From NCBI GenBank assembly GCA_016707205.1, contig JADJHZ010000024.1, forward strand, positions 214,501-278,500: DNA of 64,000 nt, read 5' to 3'. Of this stretch, positions 25,294 to 33,459 are shown in pieces; position 1 is the stretch's first letter; each line of letters starts with the position of its first letter. The notes beneath the pieces were generated by a model. That model saw only the letters and a list, made by a program, of their open reading frames with translations, was not told where the DNA came from and did no database searches. Position numbers and translations under genes: made by a program. This stretch comes from Haliscomenobacter sp. (GTDB lineage Bacteria > Bacteroidota > Bacteroidia > Chitinophagales > Saprospiraceae).

Positions 25294-25410
25294 CTAGTCC
25301 TGCATCCCCTTGCCTTCAAAATCAGCGGCAAGTACTTTACACTCCGGCGTGCCTCCGAGCGAACAGCGGCCGCAGCCCTCGGAGAAATAGGTGTCGGCGT
25401 CTTTGGTCAT
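25294..25410 (-). pseudogene. YdeI/OmdA-like (DUF1801) N-terminal remnant
   Basis: The reverse strand encodes 38 residues starting MTKDADTYFSEGCGRCSLGG then TPECKV, which is the highly conserved N-terminus of YdeI/OmpD-associated DUF1801 proteins (xDxDTYFxxGCGRCxLGGTPxCKV, normally about 190 aa). After CKV the sequence departs (LAADFEGKGMQD) and stops at 25294. The remaining about 150 residues are missing. It is a truncated relic. It may be expressed as a short peptide, but a function is unlikely. Confidence 0.75.
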
Positions 25411-25515
25411 ATCGTTTCTCTTACTTCTTCTGCTAAGCCGTCAAAATGTTGCATTTCTGTTCCAACTACCGTATGTTTTACTCTTCTCCAAAAGAATCGC
25501 TGTCATTTTTTTAAT

Positions 25516-26055
25516 TTACTCCAAACCTATCCAATGAATCAATAATTCGAAGTCTTCTTCTTGTTTGTTGGCAATCAAAAAGCTTAATTGTTCGATGCTT
25601 TCAAAATTGAAATTCGGGATGTTCAATTTGCGCCCCCGAAACTGAGGGTAAAATTCGCTGATTGCTAACTTGATGTTTTCCCATTCTCCTGAAGTGGCAA
25701 ATTGGTGCACGTAAGACTCATACTGTGAAATCTCGCCCTTCAAACGGAATTCATAACGCTTTCCATCTCCTTTTACGCGCAAAACAATGAACTTCTTTTC
25801 TTCCGATAGTTTTATCGTTTTGTTCAATTGTATCGAGGCAAATCCTCCGTTGTTCGCCAATGAAACGCGACCTGAAAATTGTCCATGGCCGGCATCGGTA
25901 AGCACTAAGGAACTTTTGGATATACCACCCATCACACCATCGTTGACAATACGCCATTCCATAGTGTTCGTTTGAGTTGAGAAAGTATAACTCTTTTCCA
26001 GATTTGATTTAGTGGATAAGCTGAGTATCAGTATAATTAATACATATTTCATCAT
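25516..26055 (-). CDS. CIA30 family protein
   Basis: A 179-residue protein with a short N-terminal hydrophobic stretch (VLIILILSLSTKS) that may be a signal peptide. The rest matches the CIA30 (NDUFAF1-like) beta-jelly-roll: MEWRIVNDGVMGGISKSSLV, FSGRVSLANNGGFASIQ and LRVKGDGKRYEFRLKGE. In mitochondria CIA30 helps build complex I; bacterial members are uncharacterised and often lie in carbohydrate or stress contexts. This gene begins an AT-rich block unlike the flanking genes. Either of two adjacent ATG codons (26055, 26052) may start it. Confidence 0.85.
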   Translation of the reverse strand: MMKYVLIILILSLSTKSNLEKSYTFSTQTNTMEWRIVNDGVMGGISKSSLVLTDAGHGQFSGRVSLANNGGFASIQLNKTIKLSEEKKFIVLRVKGDGKRYEFRLKGEISQYESYVHQFATSGEWENIKLAISEFYPQFRGRKLNIPNFNFESIEQLSFLIANKQEEDFELLIHWIGLE

Positions 26056-26312
26056 TTATATTTTTTTAACCGTAAAAGGCTTTCTATGAAACTATGTACA
26101 AAGTCGGTCTTATTGTCTGGTTTTATCCATGTCCCCAACTCGTTTTCCTTCGTCACTGCTTTTCCTATTGCCTTTTCTGCATCGTTTTTTAGGCTGCGCG
26201 AAACCGTTTTGGGGCTTTGCGAAGAAGCGCAATTTAGAAGCGCAAATGTTCAATTTAGCACTGAACCCGCTTTTTTGCAAAACCCCTGTTACCTGATGTG
26301 CTTTTGGTATCG
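26056..26312. other. AT-rich spacer with imperfect inverted repeats
   Basis: No gene supported. GGGGCTTTGCGA (26211-26222) is an imperfect inverse of TTGCAAAACCCC (26276-26287), and GCGCAATTTAGAA/GCGCAAATGTTC repeats lie between them. It may be a cassette boundary or small repeat element. Confidence 0.4.
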
Positions 26313-26549
26313 TCAACTATGCATCTTTAGTTTTCTTCTGTGTGTCCAAAGTTGAAGAATCCCAAGTCCCAAAAGTAATATTGCAAAGATAATTATAATT
26401 GCACTAATACGTCCAATAATTGTAGCAAACACTGTCAAAAATGTAGCTCCACCAAGCCAAACAGCCAATGAAGTAAGCCAACAACAACTTGTGCCTAATA
26501 TGAAAGCCAATATGCTTCCTAAAAATGATTTCTTGTAATTCGCTTTCAC
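26313..26549 (-). CDS. Small Cys-containing membrane protein beside arsM
   Basis: A 78-residue protein with two transmembrane segments (about 9-34 and 41-65). The first carries vicinal cysteines in GTSCCWLTSLAVWLGG, a pattern like that of MerT/MerC-type heavy-metal transport proteins. The start is a GTG only two bases after the arsM stop, so expression is coupled to arsM. A role in handling arsenic or another thiophilic metal is inferred from the CC pair and the neighbour; no family was firmly recognised. Confidence 0.6.
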   Translation of the reverse strand: MKANYKKSFLGSILAFILGTSCCWLTSLAVWLGGATFLTVFATIIGRISAIIIIFAILLLGLGILQLWTHRRKLKMHS

Positions 26550-26551
26550 AG

Positions 26552-27385
26552 TTAGAGTTTTTTCGCACTTATTGAAATACTTGCTATAGAATTTGCAATA
26601 TCTTTAATTTCTTTTTCTGTTAGATTATTTTCTCTAACAATTTTCTCTGCTATTGGGTCATTAAGCATCAATTCTATTGGAAATGGAGCTTGTTTGTCAA
26701 TACTAATTTCAGTAAAGCCTGCTTTAGCAATGGCATGAATGTAATCGTCTTTTCTTACTGCACCTGCCAAGCAAGCAATATGCCCTTCAACTGAATTTTT
26801 TACATAGTCGGGCAAATCGTTAAGCAAAATAATATCGGAAATCATTATTCTTCCTTTTGGTTTTGCAACTCTAAACGCTTCTGTAAAAACTTGTTCCTTT
26901 TGGTTGGATAAATTGATTACACAATTTGAAATAATTAAATCAATGCTGTTGCTTTCAACTGGCAAATTTTCAATTTCGCCAATTCTGAATTCCACATTTG
27001 TGTAATTGCCTTTTTCTGCATTTTTTTTGGCTTGTGCAACCATTTCAGGAGTAATATCCACGCCGATTAATTTACCTGTTTCGCCTGTTTCTCTTGAAGC
27101 CAAAAAACAGTCAAAACCTGCCCCTGAACCAAGGTCCAAAATAGTTTCGCCTTTTTTTATGGAAGCCAACGCAGTTGGGTTGCCACAGCCAATTCCTAAA
27201 TTAGCATCTTCGGGAACATTTTTAAGTTCTTCTTCACTATAACCAATTTTCTTTCCGATATCGCTTGCCATTTCTCTCGGGTCGCAACATTGAAAAATTT
27301 TTGGCAAGAAAGATTTTTTAGTGTTACGCTTTACTATGTCAGCATAACTACTTTTTACATTTTTTTGAATTTGTTCGTTATCCAT
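26552..27385 (-). CDS. arsM: Arsenite S-adenosylmethyltransferase
   Basis: A 277-residue enzyme that methylates arsenite to mono-, di- and trimethylarsenicals with SAM. Motif I is TILDLGSGAGFDCFLASR, and DITPEMVAQAKKN is the acidic loop. The arsenic-binding cysteines are Cys67 (LGIGCGNPTA), Cys155 (ISNCVINLS) and Cys205 (HIACLAGAV), with a CC pair at 33-34 in FQCCDPREMA. The ATG at 27385 (MDNEQIQKN) is preferred; an in-frame extension upstream lacks conservation. It is followed by the CC membrane protein and preceded by a Crp/Fnr regulator on the same strand. Confidence 0.93.
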   Translation of the reverse strand: MDNEQIQKNVKSSYADIVKRNTKKSFLPKIFQCCDPREMASDIGKKIGYSEEELKNVPEDANLGIGCGNPTALASIKKGETILDLGSGAGFDCFLASRETGETGKLIGVDITPEMVAQAKKNAEKGNYTNVEFRIGEIENLPVESNSIDLIISNCVINLSNQKEQVFTEAFRVAKPKGRIMISDIILLNDLPDYVKNSVEGHIACLAGAVRKDDYIHAIAKAGFTEISIDKQAPFPIELMLNDPIAEKIVRENNLTEKEIKDIANSIASISISAKKL

Positions 27386-27466
27386 TTTACATAATTTTAA
27401 TTGTGAATGATCATGCAAAAGTGAGATAACTCTTATTGGCAGGAAAGGACAAATGTCCTCAAATGA

Positions 27467-28039
27467 TTATTTTGAAATTTCTTGCCGTATTCGCGATAAT
27501 GTTCTTCTTGTTACACCCAAATATGAAGCAATATCTTCTATGTTCGCTTTTTGCAAAACGTTCGGTTGTTCTTTCAGAAGTCGCAAATATTTTTCCTTGG
27601 CAGTTTCATTATTTAATACAGAGGCGTATTGCTCCATTACAATATATTCTCGTTCTGCAACTACCCTACCAATGGTTTGCCAAACAGTACTTTTAGAATA
27701 AAGTTTTTGTAAATTTTCGTAGTCAATAACTAATAATTGAGTGTCTTCAATGGCTTGTACGATTAAGTTGGAAGGTTGTTGAAGAATAAAACTTTTGTAG
27801 GAAGTTGTCAAATTATTTTCTGTGCAAAAGCAAGAAGTTGTCTCTTCTGCCTTTTCGTTAATGTAATAAGTTCTCAAAGTTCCTTTCAAGATAAATGCTA
27901 TATTTTGGCACACTTTATCTTGCTTTACAAAAAAATCGCCTTTCTTCAAATTCTGTTCAGAAAAATAAGAAATTGTATCCGCAAACTCGTTGTCTGTGAT
28001 TGGCGAAATGTTTTTTAAAAACTGTTTGAATTTATCCAC
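27467..28039 (-). CDS. Crp/Fnr family transcriptional regulator
   Basis: A 190-residue protein with an N-terminal cyclic-nucleotide-binding-like fold (about 15-110; LKKGDFFVKQDKVCQNIAFI then LKGTLRTYY) and a C-terminal winged helix (ANIEDIASYLGVTRRTLSRI). Such short Crp-like regulators are abundant in Bacteroidota and usually lack cAMP-binding residues. The reading frame starts with GTG at 28039. It lies 82 bases upstream of arsM in the same orientation and may control that pair. Cysteines near 60-72 (FCTENN) could be sensing residues, but this is speculative. Confidence 0.87.
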   Translation of the reverse strand: MDKFKQFLKNISPITDNEFADTISYFSEQNLKKGDFFVKQDKVCQNIAFILKGTLRTYYINEKAEETTSCFCTENNLTTSYKSFILQQPSNLIVQAIEDTQLLVIDYENLQKLYSKSTVWQTIGRVVAEREYIVMEQYASVLNNETAKEKYLRLLKEQPNVLQKANIEDIASYLGVTRRTLSRIRQEISK

Positions 28040-28103
28040 TCTTTCTTGTTAATATTAATTGTCAAAATTAATCGTTTTCTGCCGGTGTTGCGTTTCGGCA
28101 GCA

Positions 28104-28152
28104 TTGCGGGTAACGGTTTGCAGCTAACCGAAGGGCGGGGCTTTTACCGCAA
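28104..28152. repeat. Nested imperfect palindrome
   Basis: TTGCGGGTAA (28104-28113) pairs with TTACCGCAA (28144-28152) apart from one bulged G, and encloses CGGTT/AACCG. Just before it CTGCCG/CGGCAG form another small stem. It sits between two AT-rich accessory genes and has no T-run. The rest of the 28040-28283 gap shows no gene. Confidence 0.45.
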
Positions 28153-28283
28153 AAATTGATTTGAGAAACTAGTGTTTGATTAACCAAAAAACGGTCTTTG
28201 GAACGCGAAATCCCGCATTTGGGGTGGCTGCTGTTGGTGGCTGCTTGTTTGCCGGACTTAGTTTGTATGTTTTTTTAGGCAAG

Positions 28284-28727
28284 TTACTTTACTGTGTAAA
28301 TTGTCGCTTGTCTTGCTGTCAAACGCCATTGTCCTTTTGTTTTCATCCAAATATGGGTGTAACGGCGGGTAACAATTTTCCCTGCGTTATTTGTCAAGTT
28401 TTGTGGTGTAACCACTTCGTGCCCCATTGTAATTGCAATATTTTGAGTAAATGTAACTCGTTCGATTACTCGTTCAACTGTTGAATAGTCAATTTGTCCG
28501 CTTCTAATGAAACTTAGAATTTGAGGAACAGTTACTATTTCTCCATAAGGGTTATTGACAACAAAATCTTTTGCCCAAAGTTTGAGAAGTGTTGCCGTGT
28601 CCGCCTTGCAAATAGATGTACTTTCAAGTTGGTCTAATCTTCTAATTTCCATTTCGTCCTTTGACTGTCCGAATGAAAATTGTACTGTTACAGTAAATAG
28701 TGTCAAAATGAGAACTGCTCTTTTCAT
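28284..28727 (-). CDS. NTF2-like (DUF4440/SnoaL) exported protein
   Basis: A 147-residue protein with a signal peptide (MKRAVLILTLFTVTVQFSFG). The mature part has the NTF2-like cone fold pattern of DUF4440: IRRLDQLESTSICKADTATL, LWAKDFVVNNPYGEIVT, and a C-terminal WMKTKGQWRLTARQATIY. Members bind small ligands or act as enzymes; no specific function can be assigned. The ATG at 28727 is chosen for the signal peptide. The gene is AT-rich like its neighbours. Confidence 0.85.
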   Translation of the reverse strand: MKRAVLILTLFTVTVQFSFGQSKDEMEIRRLDQLESTSICKADTATLLKLWAKDFVVNNPYGEIVTVPQILSFIRSGQIDYSTVERVIERVTFTQNIAITMGHEVVTPQNLTNNAGKIVTRRYTHIWMKTKGQWRLTARQATIYTVK

Positions 28728-29353
28728 ACTACTTATTATTAATGGGTAAATATTAAAATTCTGATTTATCATTTCTTAAAGCAGCTGCCAACAAGTCCCT
28801 GCCGCAACAGATGTCAAAGTGAAACCCGCATGGCGCCTTTTATTTTGACGTCTATTACGTGTAAGCTGGCCCTGTATTCACCCCAATTTACTTCGTATTT
28901 AGTCAACAAAATGATCCAAGGGCTCAAATCAAAGATAATCGTATAGCCTAACGATTGAAAAAAAAGTACATTAAATCTTGAGCGGGACGTTGGCGCCACG
29001 GGGGAAGATTACTTGTTTACCCTGAGTTGGTTGCCCGTCCCCACATTCGCGATTATTCTTTTAAAATAGGCTTAATAAAAAAGGCCATTTTTTAAAAAAT
29101 TGAATTTAAAAAGAAGGCCTTTTTAAACTCCGGCTTTAAAAAAAATTGGGTTTCGCTTCCTTGGCAAATCTTAAATAATCACTCAACCCGGTTCGGGGGA
29201 CTAAGCAACGCCCTTGGGCACTTCGTGGGGTGCGGTCGGGAGACCGCGAGATAGGGATCGAAGTCTGAAGACTTCGACCAGCAGAGAATTTTTCGACGCG
29301 GACTTAAAAAGAGCAGTTATACATGACGCGAAGTAGGCCTGCCATAAAAAAAA
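28728..29353. other. Long intergenic region, no gene supported
   Basis: About 630 bases. It includes GC-variable sequence, an inverted repeat AAAAAGGCC/GGCCTTTTT around 29079-29126 that could act as a terminator, and the paired-hairpin repeat at 29232-29276. A 61-codon reverse frame at 28814-28999 shows no family features. Confidence 0.5.
29232..29276. repeat. Paired-hairpin dispersed repeat, divergent copy
   Basis: Hairpin 1: GCGGTC-GGGA-GACCGC (29232-29247). Hairpin 2: CGAAGTC-TGAA-GACTTCG (29259-29276). It has the same order, similar loops and spacing as the copy at 55634-55682 (GCCGGTC-GGGG-GACCGGC, CGAAATC-TGAG-GATTTCG), but the stems differ by compensating changes. Confidence 0.75.
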
Positions 29354-29393
29354 TTTGCTTCCAATGTTATATTTTTCTAACTTTGAGTTAGAA
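29354..29393 (+). promoter_or_regulatory. Promoter with overlapping palindromic operator
   Basis: TTTG at 29354-29357 (-33) and TAACTTTG at 29378-29385 (-7, TAnnTTTG) are 20 bases apart. The -7 box is embedded in the perfect palindrome TTCTAACT-TTG-AGTTAGAA (29375-29393). The downstream operon encodes an XRE regulator, so autorepression by occlusion of the -7 box is likely. Confidence 0.75.
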
Positions 29394-29411
29394 ATAAATA
29401 ACATCAAGTAA

Positions 29412-29813
29412 ATGAAAAAGACAATCCTCGCGTTCTTCGTTGCCGGGATGGTGCTGCTGACCACCGGGTTTTGGTTCTTGTCTTCCGGAGAAAAAAGCCC
29501 TTCGGAATGGGTCCAATTCGGCGTGATCGGGCTGATTATTGCGTTTGGGGTTTTCTTCGCCTTCCGGCGCTTGTCGAGCGCCAGGCGGGGAGAGCCCCAG
29601 GAGGATGAGCGCTCCAAAAATGTGATGCTCAAAACGGCGGCGCTGTCGTACTACATCTCCCTCTATTGGTGGGTGTTCCTGCTCTTCATCAAAGACCGGA
29701 TTGCGTACGACACCGAAGTTTTGATAGGTTCCGGTATATTGGGTATGGCGGTAGCTTTTGCAATCAGCTGGTTGTATTTTCAATTCCGGGGCGGCCATGA
29801 AGAATCGAATTAA
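29412..29813 (+). CDS. Four-TM membrane protein paired with XRE regulator
   Basis: A 133-residue protein with about four transmembrane segments (about 4-24, 33-51, 75-93, 103-123). A cytoplasmic loop RRGEPQEDERSKNVMLKTAA lies between the second and third. This DUF2178-like layout is typical of the membrane partner of small YozG-like HTH regulators. The substrate or signal is unknown. Its end overlaps the regulator start by 17 bases. Confidence 0.7.
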   Translation: MKKTILAFFVAGMVLLTTGFWFLSSGEKSPSEWVQFGVIGLIIAFGVFFAFRRLSSARRGEPQEDERSKNVMLKTAALSYYISLYWWVFLLFIKDRIAYDTEVLIGSGILGMAVAFAISWLYFQFRGGHEESN

Positions 29814-29994
29814 GGAATTCCGGGCGCGCTTCAACCTCACCCAGGATGAACTTGCCCAAAAAGTAGGGGTGCGGCGGGAAACCATCGTCTTCCTGGAAAA
29901 GAACAAGTACAACCCCTCTCTGCTGCTGGCGTACAAACTGGCCCGGGTGTTTTCGGTGCCAATCGAAGAATTGTTTCTTTTTGAAGAAAACTAA
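29797..29994 (+). CDS. XRE-family (YozG-like) transcriptional regulator
   Basis: A 65-residue regulator consisting almost wholly of one helix-turn-helix: MKNRIKEFRARFNLTQDELA then QKVGVRRETIVFLEKNKYNP and SLLLAYKLARVFSVPIEELF. This strongly matches the small HTH proteins near Bacillus YozG. The ATG at 29797 is chosen since it opens the HTH domain; it overlaps the membrane-protein gene. It probably binds the palindrome at 29375-29393. Confidence 0.9.
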   Translation: MKNRIKEFRARFNLTQDELAQKVGVRRETIVFLEKNKYNPSLLLAYKLARVFSVPIEELFLFEEN

Positions 29995-30022
29995 GGGCGC
30001 AGAGCTTGCCAGCCCTGCGCCC
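29995..30022. terminator. GC-rich hairpin between convergent genes
   Basis: GGGCGCAG (29995-30002) pairs with CTGCGCCC (30015-30022). A second partial copy (TTGCGCCC followed by A6) lies at about 30038-30051. It sits between the XRE gene and the convergent sortilin-like gene. Confidence 0.5.
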
Positions 30023-30050
30023 TATCTCCTTGCGTCTTGCGCCCAAAAAA

Positions 30051-33000
30051 TCAGTTTATCTTCAACGGTTCCATCGTTTTAAACATCGGCGCTTGCGCGG
30101 CCTGTACCTTTTGCTGGTAAGCGGCAAAATCTTTTGCCATGAAGGCGTTGATTTTCCCCAGCGCATCGGCAACGCGTTCGCGGGCGCGCTCCATCATGCG
30201 TTGCGCTGCCTGGTTGGGGCCTCCGTTGGAAGCGTTGAGGTAGCTCAGCGCGCCCTGGAGCATGCCGTTGATGTTGTCGGCAGAGCGCTGGATGCCTTTC
30301 AGTCCGTCGGGCATCATATACAGTTTTTCCATAGCGGCAACGCTGTCCTGCAGGGATTTGCCCAGGCGCGCGAGCTGCTGTTTGGTGCTGTCGGGCGCCA
30401 GGCCCATGGCGGCGTCTACCCGGCGCACGGTATTGCGCACTTCCTGCAAGCGGTTCCAGCCCTCGTTTGCCGCCTGAATCACCTTGACCATCTCTTTAAA
30501 CGCCGCTTCCTTGGCCTGGTATTCCGCCATCGGAATGTCGAGCATGGGGTCGGGTTTCACCGTCACCATCGTGGAATCGCGGAACCGGCCGTTGATCACC
30601 AGGACCTTGTAGGTACCGGGCATGACGGCTGGCGCTATGCCTCCGCCACCGAAGAAAGCAGCAAAACCGCCTCCGCCTGCACCACCCGGCGTTTCCCTGC
30701 GCGGAAGCTGAACGCCGTTGCGGTTTAGGGGCCATACGATCCGGGTAAGCCCGGAATCTACCGGGGTTTCAAAACTGCGCACGGTATCGCCCTGCATATC
30801 AAACACGATCACCCGCGCATTCGGTCCGCCGGGCCGGCCAGCCATGGCGCCTCCCTGACGTATGCCGCCGGGGCCCCCTGGTCCGGCGCCAGGCGCTGCC
30901 GGTTGCGGCGCGCCGGGTTGGCCGGGTCCCATTCCCGGACGGCCTCCCGGCTGCCCCGGCCTGCCCATGGGCGGAGCGGCCGAAGGCTTGCTCCAAACGG
31001 AGATCACCGCACCCCGTTGCTCGGTTTCGCCAAAGAACATGGCATCCGCAGTGCTGTTTTCGCCGGAGGAAATACGCCCCTGCGTCAGGTAGGCATCCCC
31101 CGCCGGAAATACTTTGAACGGTTGTTCCATGATCTTTCCTCCCGACCTGGCAATCTCCCGGAATGGCCGGATATCGTCGAGAATGTAGAGCGACCGGCCA
31201 AAGGTGGCAATGATCAAATCCTGATCGCGGGAATGGATCTTCATATCGTACGTGGGTACGGAAGGATATCCGTTCATCCACTTGGTCCAGGTAGCGCCGC
31301 CGTCGATGGTCACGTAAAGGCCATAGTCGGTCCCCAGCCACAGCAGGTTGGGCGCCTCGGGGTCCTGCACGATCGACAAGGCATGGCCCTGAACTTTCTT
31401 TTCGTCGGCGATCTGCTTAAATGTCGCTCCAAAATCGGTGGTCTGGAAGGCCATGGGCCTATAATCGTTGCGGCGGTAATCGTTGACGATCACGAAAGCT
31501 TCCCCCGCGTTTTTCTGAGATAGCTCGATATAGGGAATCCAGCTTCCGGGTTTCACTCCGGGCAAACGGCTGGCGAGGTTGGTCCAGGTTTTCCCTCCGT
31601 CGCGGGTAAGCTGGAGATTGCCGTCGTCGGTGCCCACCCAGATCACTTTGGCATCCACGGTGCTGGGGGCGATAGCCAGGATGGTCGTGTGGTTTTCGGC
31701 ATTGGTGGCATCCATCGTCAAGCCGCCCGTATCTTTGCGCTGCTTGCTGGTGTCGTTGGTGGTCAGGTCGGGAGAAAGGATTTCCCAGGTCTGTCCGCTG
31801 TCTTTGCTGTAATGCAGAAACTGGCTGCCATAATAAATGCCGGTAGGCACAAAGGGGTCCTGGGCAAAAGCAGCATTCCAGTTAAAGCGGAGTTCCACGT
31901 TTTTGTCGGGATGCGTCGGTCGGATCGTTTGGGAGCGTCCTGCTTCCAGATCGATATAGCTCAAGGCGCCGCCTTGCGACATGGCATACGCGTAGCGGCC
32001 GTTGTCCGGCCGGAAGCCCACGTCAAAGCCGTCGCCTCCGCTAATGCTTTTCCAGTGGTGGTTTCGGATGCCGCCGGAGCGGAATCCGCCTTCCCAAACG
32101 GTGTTAGGCCCAACCCAGGAGCCGTTGTCCTGGAGTCCGCCTCCAACCCGGTAAGGAATAGACATATCGTAATGGACGTGGTAAAACTGCCCAAGAGGCA
32201 GATTAGCCGAAAAAACCCAGGTGTCGCCTCCGTCGCGGCTAATATTCAGCCCCCCGTCGTTTCCTTCGACAATGAACCGGGGATTGTCCGGATGAATATA
32301 GAAGGCGTGGTGGTCGGCGTGCAGGCGGCTGCGGAAAGTCTGGAAGGTTTTGCCTCCGTCCTCGCTCTTGGACAGGCTGGAATAGAGGTTAAAAATCCGG
32401 TTTTCGTTCTGTGGGTCTACGTAAAGTTCGTGGTAGTAGAACGGCCGGTCGCTCACGGATTCCCCTTTGGTCACCAGCGAGAATTTCTGCCCCCCGTCGG
32501 TCGATTTGTACAGGCCGTTCTCCTCTGCTTCCACCAGCGCGTACACGATATTGGGTTTGGAGCGGGAGATCGCCAATCCGGTGCGGCCCAGCGGCCCTTT
32601 AGGCAGGCCGTCTGCCTCGGTGCGTTTCTGCCAGGTATCGCCCCCGTCGTGGGTAACATAGATCCCCGACCCGGGGCCGCCGGAGGTAAAGAACCACGGC
32701 TTGCGGCCGTGCTCCCACATGCCGGCAATGAGCTTGTTGGGATTGGACGGGTCTACTACCATTTCCGCGCAGCCCGACTGGTCGTTGGTGTACAGTACTT
32801 TTTCCCAGGTCTTGCCGCCGTCTTTGGTTCGGAAAACGCCGCGCTCCGGGTTGGGCCCAAACGGAGAGCCCAATGCCGCCACGTGGACGATGTTGGGGTT
32901 GTCCCGGTTGATGATGATCCGGTGAATCGTCTTGGTTTCCTTCAATCCCATGTACTTCCAGGTCTTGCCGCCGTCGAGCGAACGGAAGATCCCCTCCCCG

Positions 33001-33350
33001 GTGTTGAGGGAGTTGCGCGGGTTGCCTTCACCTGTGCCTACCCAGATGTCGTCGGGATTGGATTGGTTGATCGCAATGGAACCAATGGCCATAACTGGCT
33101 GCCCGTCGAACAGGGGCTCCCAGGTAACGCCTCCCGATGTGGAGCGCCATACGCCCCCGGAAGCGGTGCCGATGTAAATAACGTCCGGATTGCTCCGAAC
33201 GACGTCGATGGCCGTCACGCGGCCGCTCATGCTGGCGGGGCCGATGCTTCGCGGCTTGATCGCCTTAAAGTAGTTCATGTCGAGGGACTGGGCGTTTAAA
33301 AAGACCCCCAAGCCTCCACAAAGCCATAAAAAAAGCGCAAATTTTTTCAT
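30051..33350 (-). CDS. Sortilin-like (VPS10/Asp-box) exported protein
   Basis: A 1099-residue protein with a signal peptide (MKKFALFLWLCGGLGVFLNA). At least nine Asp-box/BNR turns (SLDGGKTWK, TKDGGKTWE, THDGGDTWQ, SEDGGKTFQ, SRDGGDTWV, TRDGGKTWT, TIDGGATWT) mark one or two beta-propellers, as in VPS10/sortilin and sialidase-like proteins. About residues 750-810 are a Gly/Pro-rich, low-complexity linker, followed by a beta-sandwich (PVDSGLTRIVWPLNRNGVQL) and a C-terminal helical region (about 950-1090). No sorting domain is visible at the C-terminus. Bacterial members are often called glycosyl hydrolases without proof. A paralogue with a frameshift is at 17534-20763. Confidence 0.88.
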   Translation of the reverse strand: MKKFALFLWLCGGLGVFLNAQSLDMNYFKAIKPRSIGPASMSGRVTAIDVVRSNPDVIYIGTASGGVWRSTSGGVTWEPLFDGQPVMAIGSIAINQSNPDDIWVGTGEGNPRNSLNTGEGIFRSLDGGKTWKYMGLKETKTIHRIIINRDNPNIVHVAALGSPFGPNPERGVFRTKDGGKTWEKVLYTNDQSGCAEMVVDPSNPNKLIAGMWEHGRKPWFFTSGGPGSGIYVTHDGGDTWQKRTEADGLPKGPLGRTGLAISRSKPNIVYALVEAEENGLYKSTDGGQKFSLVTKGESVSDRPFYYHELYVDPQNENRIFNLYSSLSKSEDGGKTFQTFRSRLHADHHAFYIHPDNPRFIVEGNDGGLNISRDGGDTWVFSANLPLGQFYHVHYDMSIPYRVGGGLQDNGSWVGPNTVWEGGFRSGGIRNHHWKSISGGDGFDVGFRPDNGRYAYAMSQGGALSYIDLEAGRSQTIRPTHPDKNVELRFNWNAAFAQDPFVPTGIYYGSQFLHYSKDSGQTWEILSPDLTTNDTSKQRKDTGGLTMDATNAENHTTILAIAPSTVDAKVIWVGTDDGNLQLTRDGGKTWTNLASRLPGVKPGSWIPYIELSQKNAGEAFVIVNDYRRNDYRPMAFQTTDFGATFKQIADEKKVQGHALSIVQDPEAPNLLWLGTDYGLYVTIDGGATWTKWMNGYPSVPTYDMKIHSRDQDLIIATFGRSLYILDDIRPFREIARSGGKIMEQPFKVFPAGDAYLTQGRISSGENSTADAMFFGETEQRGAVISVWSKPSAAPPMGRPGQPGGRPGMGPGQPGAPQPAAPGAGPGGPGGIRQGGAMAGRPGGPNARVIVFDMQGDTVRSFETPVDSGLTRIVWPLNRNGVQLPRRETPGGAGGGGFAAFFGGGGIAPAVMPGTYKVLVINGRFRDSTMVTVKPDPMLDIPMAEYQAKEAAFKEMVKVIQAANEGWNRLQEVRNTVRRVDAAMGLAPDSTKQQLARLGKSLQDSVAAMEKLYMMPDGLKGIQRSADNINGMLQGALSYLNASNGGPNQAAQRMMERARERVADALGKINAFMAKDFAAYQQKVQAAQAPMFKTMEPLKIN

Positions 33351-33459
33351 ACGCGTTAGGTGTTATTTTGCCTGTGAATTTAGGAAAGAAAATGGAAGAA
33401 TTAAGAGGGAGCAGGGAAGTAAAGGGAGCGTCCGACGCCCCTGCCCCTGCCCCTTTTGC

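Noticed and set aside
28814..28999. 61-codon reverse frame
   Set aside because: No recognisable motif or start context; could be a relic, but nothing supports it.
31689..33299. 536-codon forward frame opposite the sortilin-like gene
   Set aside because: It is a shadow of the GC-rich reverse gene; the reverse frame has a signal peptide and Asp-box repeats, the forward frame has no family features.
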